Below, piece by piece: positions 27,399 through 35,876 of a stretch of DNA of 64,000 bases. The first letter of the stretch is position 1. Every line of letters starts with the position of its first letter. The notes below the pieces were generated by a model that was not told the origin of the DNA, searched no databases, and saw nothing but the letters and a program-made list of their open reading frames with translations. The stretch is taken from positions 19,258 to 83,257 of the forward strand of contig JAEXRW010000037.1 in NCBI GenBank assembly GCA_023454175.1, read 5' to 3'. The stretch comes from Bacillota bacterium. GTDB taxonomy: Bacteria; Bacillota; Clostridia; Christensenellales; JAEXRW01. A program made the translations under genes and the position numbers.

Positions 27399-28472
27399 AT
27401 GGCTGAACACAACGATATCCTGCAATACGAGCCGGTGAGGCTGGATGCGGAGAACGATACGCTCATCATCCTGGACCAGACGTGCCTGCCTTACGAGACA
27501 AGGCTATTACGACTGCAAACACAGGAGGAGATCCGCAGCGCAATTTATCTTTTACAAGTGCGGGGCGCGCCGGCCATCGGGGTGGCGGCGGCTTTCGGGA
27601 TCTACCTGGCGGCAAAGGGCATCCGGGCCGGGGACTACGGGACGTTTATTAAGCGGTTTACAGCAGCGAAGGAATACCTGGCATCTGCGCGGCCCACGGC
27701 AGTGAACCTCAGCTGGGCGCTGGAACGGATGGCCCGTATCGTTGAGCGAAATGCTGACAAGACCATTCACGCGATCATCCAGTCATTACATGACGAAGCA
27801 ATGAAAATACGGGATGAAGATACCGCGGTATGCAGGGCGATCGGCGAGCACGGGCTGACGCTATTACAGGACGGCTGGGGCATCCTGACACACTGCAACG
27901 CGGGACAACTGGCGACCTCGCGCTACGGCACGGCGCTGGCGCCCATCCACCTGGGGCAGGAGCGTGGTCATTCATTCCACGTATATGCGGACGAGACACG
28001 TCCATTACTCCAGGGCGCGAGATTGACAGCATACGAACTGGCGTGCGCGGGAGTGGACACGACGCTGATCTGCGACAACATGGCGGCGCGGGTGATGAAG
28101 AACGGATGGGTGAACGCGGTGCTGGTGGGGTGCGACCGGGTGGCGGCAAACGGGGACACGGCCAACAAGATCGGAACGTCCGCCGTGGCTATATTGGCCA
28201 AACATTACGGCATCCCGTTCTACGTGTGCGCGCCGACCTCCACCATCGACCTGGACTGCACATGCGATGACGAAATACACATCGAAGAGCGGCCGGCTGC
28301 CGAAGTGACGGAGATGTGGTACAAGAAACGGATGGCTCCGGAAGGCATCAAGGTATACAACCCGGCTTTCGACGTGACGGAGGCAGGGCTGATCACGGCT
28401 TTTATCACGGAACACGGGATCATAAGACCGCCGTTTGAAGAGGGACTGCGGGGAGTCAAAGCAAAGCGGTGA
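27399..28472 (+). CDS. mtnA: S-methyl-5-thioribose-1-phosphate isomerase
   Basis: The protein (357 residues from ATG 27399) is an eIF-2B-alpha-like isomerase converting methylthioribose-1-phosphate to methylthioribulose-1-phosphate in methionine salvage. Signature segments: RGAPAIGVAAAFG, ILTHCNAGQLAT (active-site Cys), LICDNMAA, VGCDRVAANGDTANKIGT (active-site Asp) and VCAPTSTID. An in-frame GTG at 27390 is possible, but GGGGTG is better placed for the ATG. No other salvage genes adjoin it, but metK is encoded at 41453-42625. The enzyme could also serve promiscuous 5-deoxyribose salvage. Confidence 0.93.
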   Translation: MAEHNDILQYEPVRLDAENDTLIILDQTCLPYETRLLRLQTQEEIRSAIYLLQVRGAPAIGVAAAFGIYLAAKGIRAGDYGTFIKRFTAAKEYLASARPTAVNLSWALERMARIVERNADKTIHAIIQSLHDEAMKIRDEDTAVCRAIGEHGLTLLQDGWGILTHCNAGQLATSRYGTALAPIHLGQERGHSFHVYADETRPLLQGARLTAYELACAGVDTTLICDNMAARVMKNGWVNAVLVGCDRVAANGDTANKIGTSAVAILAKHYGIPFYVCAPTSTIDLDCTCDDEIHIEERPAAEVTEMWYKKRMAPEGIKVYNPAFDVTEAGLITAFITEHGIIRPPFEEGLRGVKAKR

Positions 28473-28488
28473 TGCAAGCGCTTGCGCC

Positions 28489-28525
28489 AAATGTATAATG
28501 TATAATGAAGGTATGCCTTCGGCAT
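28489..28525 (+). repeat. Heptad repeat (TAATGTA type) plus hairpin
   Basis: Tandem TAATGTA-like units are followed by a TATGCC/GGCATA hairpin with a TTC loop, the same layout as other heptad elements in the window. It begins 17 bases after the mtnA stop codon. Confidence 0.6.
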
Positions 28526-28671
28526 AATCAGGATACCCTCGGGGGAAACCCCTCAAGGCAGAACGACCCCTTAAAGGGCCGCTCGGATGCCAGATCCCCG
28601 ATCTGGGGCGCCATCTCATAGACACTGATAAGGAAGCGGTTGCGGTACTACCGGTTGAAAGGAGAATCATT

Positions 28672-29154
28672 GTGAAGCGTGAGATATTGCTACTGGGTGA
28701 TCTACGGTTATACGAGACTAGTAAACCCATTCTGAAGAGTGAACTGGATGGCCTGCCTGCCATCGTACAGGACCTGCACGATACCCTGATGGACTTCCGG
28801 AGCAAACACCATGCGGGGCGGGCCATCGCGGCACCGCAGATCGGCATAGCCAAGCGGCTGATCTACATGCACATCGACAAGCCAACCGTGTTCATAAACC
28901 CCACGCTGGAATTCCCGGATGACGAGCTGATGACGGTGATGGACGACTGCATGTCCTTCCCGGGCCTGCTGGTGAAGGTACAGCGGCACAGGCGGTGCAG
29001 GATCCATTACCTGGACATGGACTGGAAGCAGTGCACGCTTTCACTGGAAGGCGACCTATCCGAACTGCTGCAGCACGAATATGACCACCTGGACGGGATC
29101 CTCGCGACGATGCGGGCGATGGACAACCGGTCATACTTTATGAAAAGCATATAA
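28672..29154 (+). CDS. Peptide deformylase-like protein with altered motifs
   Basis: A 160-residue protein with the peptide deformylase fold, a metalloenzyme that removes the formyl group from nascent proteins. Motif 3 HEYDHLDG is intact (HExxH metal site). Motif 1 reads GRAIAAPQ rather than GxGxAAPQ, and motif 2 reads DDCMS rather than EGCLS: the metal-binding Cys is kept but two neighbours changed. It is therefore probably a type III/divergent paralogue, perhaps with reduced or different activity. GTG start with AAAGGAG 7 bases upstream. Confidence 0.85.
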   Translation: MKREILLLGDLRLYETSKPILKSELDGLPAIVQDLHDTLMDFRSKHHAGRAIAAPQIGIAKRLIYMHIDKPTVFINPTLEFPDDELMTVMDDCMSFPGLLVKVQRHRRCRIHYLDMDWKQCTLSLEGDLSELLQHEYDHLDGILATMRAMDNRSYFMKSI

Positions 29155-29234
29155 TAAAAACAACCTTTATTTTCATGAAAGTCCTGTAATCATTGAATGG
29201 AGTGCAAGCCTATCGAGCATTTATAAAAGGAGCG

Positions 29235-30275
29235 TTAGCCTGGCCCCGGCAAAGCAGACTTACAGTACTCACACTTTCCTGCTGTTCCTCCCGGAACCTT
29301 ATTGGAAGCGCCGCAGTTGGGGCAAACAACATCATATGTGGGAACTTCCACTCCTGCCTGTGCGGAAGACTGCGCCAATGCCGCCCTTTTCTTTTTGGCT
29401 TTTGCCCGAAGCGGCAGAACGATAGCCAGAATGATGCCTGTAAGAGCGATGACTCCATATAATGCAACCAAACCCGGGGATGCCTTGCCGTATACGGTTT
29501 GCGCAACAGCTGCAACGGGTGATCTGACCGGTGATGCCACACTCAATGAGGGAGCCGGCTTTGCAGGACTGCTGGTGTCCACCGGTGCGGCTTCATGAAA
29601 ATACTCTTCCGGAAGCGCCGCAGACAGGATCACTTTTTCCCCGGGTTCAACATCATAGATGTAAGAAGAAACAGCATTTCTGTATTCAACGTACTTATAA
29701 TTTTTCGCTTTCTTGCCGGTAAACTTGGTGACAAACAGACGATCGCTGGAAAAATCATCGGGCATCTCAACATTGTAGCCCAAAATTTCAACCCTACAAT
29801 CCCAGTTGCCAGCCAAATCATACAAGAGCTTATCAAAAGAAGGTTCAGAATCTTCGCTGAAGTGCAATTTATAGTTAATAGCGAAGGTCTTCGTACCCTT
29901 CAGGGGCTTGCCAGCATCCCCAATATCAATTCTGCAATATGTATTTCCACCCTCGGTAACCGTGCCGGCTGTATAAGCAGAACCCTTCACCTTCACATCA
30001 CTGACCGAGCAGGTATATGGAACGGCGACGTTTGCCACCTTACCGGTTTCCAAAACGTCCGGCGCAGCACCCTGCAACAGAATGGTCCGGGAGATAACGC
30101 TGCGACCGGATGCGAAGGAATATTTAACGGTCTCACTAACGTCAAAGGTACGATCTGCAGCAACTTTGATGCTGACCGAATAGTCTTTTATATAATCATC
30201 CCCCCCGGCGGAGCCAGGGACAGCAAACAGCATCATACAAACCAGGATGGAGCAGAAAACGGCAATCCTTTTCAC
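29235..30275 (-). CDS. Secreted/membrane protein with C-terminal zinc ribbon (DUF2207-like)
   Basis: The protein (346 residues from GTG 30275, with GAGGGA upstream; ATG 30299 is an alternative) has an N-terminal signal peptide, an extracytoplasmic beta-rich region with the pattern DVSETVKYSF and SRTILLQG that resembles DUF2207 membrane proteins, a Pro/Ser linker, one transmembrane segment (about 280-300) and a cytoplasmic zinc ribbon CPNCGASN...CEYCKS. It is the last gene of a minus-strand operon of zinc-ribbon proteins. The function is unknown. Confidence 0.75.
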   Translation of the reverse strand: MKRIAVFCSILVCMMLFAVPGSAGGDDYIKDYSVSIKVAADRTFDVSETVKYSFASGRSVISRTILLQGAAPDVLETGKVANVAVPYTCSVSDVKVKGSAYTAGTVTEGGNTYCRIDIGDAGKPLKGTKTFAINYKLHFSEDSEPSFDKLLYDLAGNWDCRVEILGYNVEMPDDFSSDRLFVTKFTGKKAKNYKYVEYRNAVSSYIYDVEPGEKVILSAALPEEYFHEAAPVDTSSPAKPAPSLSVASPVRSPVAAVAQTVYGKASPGLVALYGVIALTGIILAIVLPLRAKAKKKRAALAQSSAQAGVEVPTYDVVCPNCGASNKVPGGTAGKCEYCKSALPGPG

Positions 30276-30310
30276 TTCATATCCCTCATATTCATCCAAG
30301 AATTATGGAG

Positions 30311-30565
30311 TCAAATCATTTTTGGGCCCTGCAGAACAGTCTTGCAGTATTCGCACTGCCCCGTGAGGGCGGCCGGGACCTTGTTCGTGGCGCCGCAATT
30401 GGGACAGGCTACTTCGACATCCACATCCTCCATTACGGGCTGAGCCCGCCGGAGCGCTTCCGCTCTATTTCTCCTTTTGTAATAAACAACAAAAGGCATC
30501 ACAATGGCAAGGATGGTGCCTGCAACAAGAATGATCCAAAAGAGCGTCATGAGCGCGGTAACCAC
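30311..30565 (-). CDS. Small membrane protein with zinc ribbon
   Basis: An 84-residue protein: one N-terminal transmembrane helix (about residues 5-28), a basic stretch (KRRNRAEALRR), then a zinc ribbon CPNCGATNKVP and CEYCKTVLQG. The ribbon is almost the same as that ending the downstream 29235-30275 protein, so the two share a module. It lies 24 bases after the upstream membrane protein gene in the operon. Start is GTG 30565; an in-frame ATG at 30550 lacks a clear ribosome binding site. Function unknown. Confidence 0.7.
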   Translation of the reverse strand: MVTALMTLFWIILVAGTILAIVMPFVVYYKRRNRAEALRRAQPVMEDVDVEVACPNCGATNKVPAALTGQCEYCKTVLQGPKMI

Positions 30566-30589
30566 TATATTACATCAACCTTTCCAAGA

Positions 30590-31291
30590 CTAATTTGCAC
30601 GCTTCATCCGCTTCACCGAGTCATTGCGCCCGGCGATCAGGGCAAGCAGCCCATCGGTCTTTTGTGACACAGCCGTTACTGCCGCCGGAGGAACCGCTTT
30701 CAGAAGCTCCTCCAGGCCGGAAAGCTGCGCAAAGATAACCTCGTCTTCCTCCAAGGAAACGGTTTTATCACTGAACCTTATCTCGTCGTAGAGTTTATTC
30801 AATACGCCTGCATACTGATGGTAAGCTGCATTGGAGACTATGGAGAAGGCGAGCTTTTCGCAACTCTCCAATAACACACTTTCCCTGCTTCTTGCAATTT
30901 CCCTGCGCCTGAGCGAGGATGCCATAGCGGCGAACAAAATACCAAGGATGAGCGCGACGGTGACGAGGATGACCTGGATGATAATAAAAGCATTCAGATC
31001 GTCAGAGAAGATCAGCGGCGAAAGGAATGCAGACAGCAGCATAAGCACCCAGTAAATGCAGAACGTAGTGATGATACCCGTACGCATGATGGCTGCACTG
31101 CCGGAACCGCTGCATACCAGGATAACACTTATAAACAGTGCAAGCTCTGAAAAGAGAAGAAAGGCCAGGGACCACCAGGCGATGAGCGGCACGGTCCGGG
31201 CACCGTATCCGACGAAGAATACGACAAGGGTCACAGCAACAACAGCGATCCCCACGGCTGAAAAAACCAATGTTTTAACAGTTTTACCCAA
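30590..31291 (-). CDS. Multi-pass membrane protein, unknown function
   Basis: A 233-residue protein with four hydrophobic segments in the first 125 residues (paired helices at about 7-30, 36-60, 70-92 and 98-122), followed by a soluble acidic/helical domain rich in Glu, Leu and Ser. No known catalytic motif was recognised. Start is TTG with AAGGAGGGA 6 bases upstream. It sits between the SPFH gene (27-base gap) and the small zinc-ribbon gene (24-base gap), indicating one transcript. Confidence 0.7.
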   Translation of the reverse strand: MGKTVKTLVFSAVGIAVVAVTLVVFFVGYGARTVPLIAWWSLAFLLFSELALFISVILVCSGSGSAAIMRTGIITTFCIYWVLMLLSAFLSPLIFSDDLNAFIIIQVILVTVALILGILFAAMASSLRRREIARSRESVLLESCEKLAFSIVSNAAYHQYAGVLNKLYDEIRFSDKTVSLEEDEVIFAQLSGLEELLKAVPPAAVTAVSQKTDGLLALIAGRNDSVKRMKRAN

Positions 31292-31318
31292 ACGGAATCC
31301 CTCCTTGTTATTTACCCA

Positions 31319-32479
31319 TCAAAGTTTGGCGCCGCATTTGGGACAGAAAGCAAAACCTTTCCCTGCCGGTGCGCCACACTTTGGACAGAACCCCCCGGCA
31401 GCACGTTTGCGTCCCACAGCCGCCTTTTCCCCGCACTTGGGACAGAAAGCCATATCCGGGGACATCTTCGCACCGCATTTCCCGCAGATCCGAACACTGC
31501 CTTCAAGGTTTTCGGAATCGGCCCCGCACCGACTGCAAAAACGCTGCGCTTTTTCCATAGGCGTACCACAGCCGGGGCAGCTCTTCTTTTGCGAGGAAGT
31601 GGATAAGTTTTGTACCAAGCCGCCCATCTGGCTGCCGAAACCGCTGCCTATACTCACGCCCATGCCCAGACCGATGCCAGTGCCCATCACCCCGCCCTGA
31701 CCGGAACCCGGGTTGGCAGCGGCTCCTTCCAGCGTATCAAAAGACCTTTCCTGTACGTAATCGTAACCGACGATATCCATCTCGGCCCGCTTGGCCAGCG
31801 CAGCCTTGAGCCGGGTAACGGCCGGGTCATTTTCGGGTACGCTGATATCGTTCACAAAGAAATTGACGAGCCTGATGCCGTAGTCATCCAGCTCGGGCTG
31901 TATGGCATCCCGAAGATTGCCGGAAATCTCATTCAGATAGGCATTAATCTCAAGTACGCTGATCTTTTTCCGAAGCACATAGGTGGAGATGGTATCTTTG
32001 ACATGGGTAAGCAAAAGCCCCCTGAAATACTGCTCAATGCTTTCCTTGTCAAAGGACGGCAGCGTACCAACGAGCTTGATCAGAAACTTTTTTGAATTAT
32101 CGATCTGTATGCCGAATTGCCCGTATGAACGTACGGGGATAAATACCTTGTATTTGGGATCCTGCAACTGAATAGGCGTGGGAGAGCCCCATTTGATATC
32201 CAGAGAATAGACCTTGTTGATAAACCAGATCTCCGCAGAAAAGGGAGATCTACCGCCGAATGGAATATTCAGCACGTGGTTCAGTATGGGAATATTCTGT
32301 GTATCAAGCGTATACCGACCGCTGGTAAACAGGTCCTGCGCCTGGCCGCCTTTAAACAATATGGCTTCCTGCGACTCGTTCACAATCAATTGCGTCCAGG
32401 TGGCGAGCTCTTCGTCCGGGAATTTCCATGCAAAAACATCGGGCATCCCATCGTATTTTACAACCTTGACAATCGCCAT
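31319..32479 (-). CDS. SPFH-domain protein with three zinc ribbons (YdjI-like)
   Basis: The protein (386 residues from ATG 32479; GGGGG upstream) has an N-terminal SPFH/band-7-like domain (about residues 1-240) related to B. subtilis YdjI and called virion-core-like in some annotations, a Gly/Ser-rich linker (GGVMGTGIGLGMGVSIGSG), and three C-terminal zinc ribbons (CPGCG..CSRCG, CGKCG..CPKCG, CPKCG..CPKCG). SPFH proteins form membrane-associated oligomers. It is the first gene of a four-gene operon, so the others may be partners at the membrane. Confidence 0.85.
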   Translation of the reverse strand: MAIVKVVKYDGMPDVFAWKFPDEELATWTQLIVNESQEAILFKGGQAQDLFTSGRYTLDTQNIPILNHVLNIPFGGRSPFSAEIWFINKVYSLDIKWGSPTPIQLQDPKYKVFIPVRSYGQFGIQIDNSKKFLIKLVGTLPSFDKESIEQYFRGLLLTHVKDTISTYVLRKKISVLEINAYLNEISGNLRDAIQPELDDYGIRLVNFFVNDISVPENDPAVTRLKAALAKRAEMDIVGYDYVQERSFDTLEGAAANPGSGQGGVMGTGIGLGMGVSIGSGFGSQMGGLVQNLSTSSQKKSCPGCGTPMEKAQRFCSRCGADSENLEGSVRICGKCGAKMSPDMAFCPKCGEKAAVGRKRAAGGFCPKCGAPAGKGFAFCPKCGAKL

Positions 32480-32729
32480 CGACCATACCCCCAATATAAA
32501 AATATCAACCGATTATCAACAATACCGGTCAAGACATACATGCACGCTGAAGACCTAGGATTAGTATAAATGATAACATATAAGTCATGTTAAACCAAAT
32601 ATTATTTCCATATCCTGCTGATGCGGCAATCCAAAACCTATTGAATCATCTTGATAAAAGCTATTAAGTCATATACGACTGCCCTTGTTCATAAAGATGT
32701 ACAAAAAGCATGGACAAGGGGGAAAAGAC

Positions 32730-33002
32730 GTGAGGGACTATATAGAAGAACGGGTCATGTCGATAGCGGACTATATCCTGCAGGAGGGCGCGACGGTACG
32801 GGACGCAGCCAAGGTATTCAAGATCTCCAAATCCACGGTACACAAGGATATGGCCGACCGGCTTCCAAGGATCAACCAGCACGTGGCCCTGGAAGTGAAA
32901 AGGGTGCTGGAGAAGAACAAGTCCGAGCGTCACCTGCGAGGCGGGCGCGCGACCTACCTGAAATACAAGGGCGGGTACAAAAAGGCGAGGCGGGCGATCT
33001 GA
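32730..33002 (+). CDS. spoIIID: Stage III sporulation transcriptional regulator SpoIIID
   Basis: A 90-residue DNA-binding protein from GTG 32730 (GGGGGA 7 bases upstream). It matches SpoIIID along its length: MRDYIEERVMSIADYIL, a helix-turn-helix with KISKSTVHKDMADRLP, and the C-terminal basic block HLRGGRATYLKYKG. SpoIIID acts in the mother cell during sporulation, switching sigma-E regulon genes. It precedes mbl, as in B. subtilis and many clostridia. This is good evidence that the organism forms, or descends from, endospore formers. Confidence 0.95.
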   Translation: MRDYIEERVMSIADYILQEGATVRDAAKVFKISKSTVHKDMADRLPRINQHVALEVKRVLEKNKSERHLRGGRATYLKYKGGYKKARRAI

Positions 33003-33040
33003 ACACCCCGATTTCAAATGCATATCGATTTACATGCATG

Positions 33041-33064
33041 GCCGCGGCAGAAGCTGCGGCTTTT
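33041..33064 (+). terminator. Terminator after spoIIID
   Basis: An 8-bp GC-rich stem (33041-33048 with 33053-33060, one G-T pair) with AGAA loop is followed by TTTT. Confidence 0.75.
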
Positions 33065-33193
33065 CGTTTGCCCCGGTACTGCTGCGTTTTGCAGTTGCCG
33101 GATACCATTACAATATCGTGAAAGGCAATGGCGCCGGGGTCCTGCAAGCATTACAAGAGTATTACATAATTATTGTGGCTGTAAAAAACATGG

Positions 33194-33222
33194 TTGAAAA
33201 AAGGGGGCAAAACCGTTATTAT
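33194..33222 (+). promoter_or_regulatory. Promoter upstream of mbl/mreB
   Basis: TTGAAA (33194-33199), a 17-base spacer and TATTAT (33217-33222) lie about 90 bases before the start codon. The rest of the 309-base gap between spoIIID and this gene holds the spoIIID terminator and nothing else recognised. Confidence 0.6.
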
Positions 33223-33311
33223 TATATGCGTATAAAAACCTCGAAAAACTACCAATAATCGCATATATCGCTTAATGGCATATTTGAACAGACGATCGGA
33301 GTATTGACAGC

Positions 33312-34343
33312 ATGGCAAACAACGATATCGGAATAGACCTGGGCACTTCAACAGTGCTGGTATATGTAAGGGGAAAAGGCATCGTACTGCGTGAACCGTC
33401 CGTGGTCGCGATAGACAAGCTTTCAGGCAAGATGCTGGCCATCGGCGACGAGGCCAGAAGGATGCTGGGCAGGACGCCGGGCACCATCATGGCGGTGCGG
33501 CCGCTGCGTGAGGGCGTGATATCCAACTTTGATCTGACGGAAAGGATGCTGCGGTTCTTCCTGCACAAGGTGATCGGCCGGCGCGCCTTTTTCAAACCGC
33601 GCGTGATCGTGTGCGTGCCCAGCGGGGTAACGGAAGTAGAAAAGCGCAGCGTCATCGAGGCAACGATGGAAGCGGGCGCCAAGCATACCTACCTGATAGA
33701 AGAACCCATCGCGGCAGCCATCGGGGCGGGTGTGGACATCGGCGCGCCCTACGGCAATATGGTGGTGGATATCGGCGGCGGCACGACGGATATCGCCGTC
33801 ATCTCCCTGGGCAATGCCGTGGTGAGCGACTCGGTGCGGTGCGCGGGGGACAAATTTGACGAGGCCATCGTACGCTACCTGCGCAAGAAGCACAACATCC
33901 TCATTGGCGACCGGTCGGCGGAAGATATCAAGATCCGTATCGGCACGGCATGGCCGCGCAAGGACGAGAAAATGATGGAGGTCACGGGCAGGAACCTCAT
34001 ATCGGGCCTTCCCAAGACGGTGAACATCAACAGCAACGAGATCGCGGAAGCACTGGCTGAGCCGCTGGAATTGATCTTTGAAAAGGTACACAGCGTTCTG
34101 GAACGCACCATGCCCGAACTCGCGGCAGATATCGCAGAGCGCGGCATCTGCATGACGGGCGGCGGCGCACTGCTGGACGGGATGGACAGATACCTCTCGG
34201 AAAAAACGAAAGTGCCCTGCTATGTGGCGGAAGACGCTGTATCCTGCGTGGCCATCGGAACGGGCAAGGCGCTGGAGGACCTGGATATGTACTCCACAGG
34301 CGCGGTATATGATTACAGGCGCGGAGATTATTACGACGTATAA
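33312..34343 (+). CDS. mbl: MreB/Mbl rod-shape-determining protein
   Basis: A 343-residue actin-like protein. Phosphate and adenosine motifs are present: GIDLGTSTVLVY, VDIGGGTTDIAVISLG, MTGGGALLDG and EEPIAAAIGAG. MreB/Mbl polymerises under the membrane and guides cell-wall synthesis machinery along the cell body. Position next to spoIIID favours Mbl over MreB; no mreC/mreD genes adjoin. GGAG lies 10 bases before the ATG. A terminator follows. Confidence 0.93.
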   Translation: MANNDIGIDLGTSTVLVYVRGKGIVLREPSVVAIDKLSGKMLAIGDEARRMLGRTPGTIMAVRPLREGVISNFDLTERMLRFFLHKVIGRRAFFKPRVIVCVPSGVTEVEKRSVIEATMEAGAKHTYLIEEPIAAAIGAGVDIGAPYGNMVVDIGGGTTDIAVISLGNAVVSDSVRCAGDKFDEAIVRYLRKKHNILIGDRSAEDIKIRIGTAWPRKDEKMMEVTGRNLISGLPKTVNINSNEIAEALAEPLELIFEKVHSVLERTMPELAADIAERGICMTGGGALLDGMDRYLSEKTKVPCYVAEDAVSCVAIGTGKALEDLDMYSTGAVYDYRRGDYYDV

Positions 34344-34360
34344 AGGCTATCAAATATTAT

Positions 34361-34384
34361 AAAAGTGGCTTAAAAGCCACTTTT
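34361..34384 (+). terminator. Terminator after mbl
   Basis: A perfect 10-bp stem (34361-34370 with 34375-34384), loop TAAA; the 3' arm ends in TTTT. Confidence 0.8.
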
Positions 34385-34420
34385 CTTTCGAAAACGAAAG
34401 ACAGAGTGGAGGTTCCGAAT

Positions 34421-35596
34421 GTGAAGGGAGAATCCGGGGACAAAAATATGGATAAACCGACAAACATTCCGGAAAAGACATCAGAAGAGCTGGCAGCAGG
34501 GGATAATCCGGCAGACAACCAAACAGAGGCAAAACCCAAAAAGCGGCGCAAGAAGGCGCTGATCATCGTGGCATGCGTGCTGGCATTCCTGATCGTGGCG
34601 GCGGGCGTAACATTCCTGGTGCTATACGAAAGGTATAAGTACCTGGGGCAAAACCCGTTAAGCGCATTCCAAAGCCAACAACCGGAACAAACACCGGATG
34701 AAAGCGAAGTCCCGGACCCGACGCTGGGGCCCGACGACCCGACGCCCGTTGCAACACCCACGCAGACACCCGTGTCGGGCCAGGTGAATATCATGCTGAT
34801 CGGGCTGGACCGCAGTGATGACCGCAGTGAAGAGAACATGGGCGCACGGAACGATACCAATATCGTCCTAAGTGTGAACTTTGACAAGAAGACGGCCAAA
34901 ATGCTGGCAATCCCGCGCGATACGCTTGTCACGATGTCGCATCTCAACAGCAAAGGCAAGGCTACATACAAATTCTGGAGCAATATGTACACAGGCTTCC
35001 GCAACGGCGGGGGCGAAAAAGGCTACGGATATAAAAATATCATGCAGGTAACGTCCAAACTCCTGAGCTGCGGCAACAAGTATTCAGTGCCCATCAATTA
35101 TTATGTGAGCATCGATATCGATGGGATCGTGCCCATGTGCGATGCAGTGGGCGGCGTACCGGTGACAATGGATGCAAATTTCCCGGGACCGGACAAGGTG
35201 CTGAACTGGAAGAAAGGGCAGACTGTGCTTCTCAAGGGAGACTGGGCGCAGTTTTACCTGCGGTGGCGCCATTCGGATGAGGTGGGAGACCATACAGGAG
35301 ATATCGGCCGCGGACACAGGCAGCAGGTATTCCTGGTGGCGCTGGCGAAAAAAATAAAGGAAATGGGACCGGTGGAAACGGTACAGAAGCTCTTTGGCGA
35401 GATGACCAAATACATGCGCACCAATATGAGCCTGGAACAACTGGTGGCCCTGGCCGAGACGCTCAAGGACATGGATATCAGCACGGTGGACATCAACAGC
35501 GTGGACGGACACCTGGGCAGCAGGGACGGCAAATCCGGCTGGGTGCCGGAAAGCAAGAAACTGCAAAAAAAGGTCGATGAGATCTTCTTCAATTGA
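34421..35596 (+). CDS. LytR-CpsA-Psr (LCP) family protein, copy 1
   Basis: The protein (391 residues from GTG 34421, GGAGG 8 bases upstream; later ATG 34448 is possible) has a short cytoplasmic basic N-terminus (KPKKRRKK), one transmembrane helix, a Pro/Thr linker and an extracellular LCP domain with NIMLIGLDRSD, GARNDTNIVLS, IPRDTLV and a final RGHRQQVFLVAL segment. LCP proteins transfer polymers such as teichoic acids or capsules from lipid carriers to peptidoglycan. It is followed by a paralogue at 35877. Confidence 0.92.
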   Translation: MKGESGDKNMDKPTNIPEKTSEELAAGDNPADNQTEAKPKKRRKKALIIVACVLAFLIVAAGVTFLVLYERYKYLGQNPLSAFQSQQPEQTPDESEVPDPTLGPDDPTPVATPTQTPVSGQVNIMLIGLDRSDDRSEENMGARNDTNIVLSVNFDKKTAKMLAIPRDTLVTMSHLNSKGKATYKFWSNMYTGFRNGGGEKGYGYKNIMQVTSKLLSCGNKYSVPINYYVSIDIDGIVPMCDAVGGVPVTMDANFPGPDKVLNWKKGQTVLLKGDWAQFYLRWRHSDEVGDHTGDIGRGHRQQVFLVALAKKIKEMGPVETVQKLFGEMTKYMRTNMSLEQLVALAETLKDMDISTVDINSVDGHLGSRDGKSGWVPESKKLQKKVDEIFFN

Positions 35597-35604
35597 TGTG
35601 AAAA

Positions 35605-35632
35605 GAAGAAAACCCCGAAAGGGGTTTTCTTC
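35605..35632 (+). terminator. Strong terminator between the two LCP genes
   Basis: A perfect 12-bp stem (35605-35616 with 35621-35632) closed by a GAAA tetraloop; the 3' arm contains TTTT. The two LCP genes are therefore likely to be separate transcripts. Confidence 0.85.
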
Positions 35633-35755
35633 ATGGAGACGGAACGAAAACACAAGTGACCAGTCCCGCAACCACAGGTGTTTGCGCGGGCTGATATAAC
35701 TGGGCGGTACGGCTGCCAATTCATGCATGCATTGCCAGCCGCATGCCGTGTTGAC

Positions 35756-35783
35756 TTGACAAAGCCGGAGAACATAGTATTAT
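35756..35783 (+). promoter_or_regulatory. Promoter for the second LCP gene
   Basis: TTGACA (35756-35761), a 16-base spacer and TATTAT (35778-35783) are placed about 90 bases before the GTG start codon. Confidence 0.65.
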
Positions 35784-35876
35784 TAAAAATGCATTGCAAA
35801 AGTTCAACGCATTTTTCCCGGGCATGGGCGAGAGTACGAACAACACACTTTTTATATTTTACGGGGGACAACAAGC

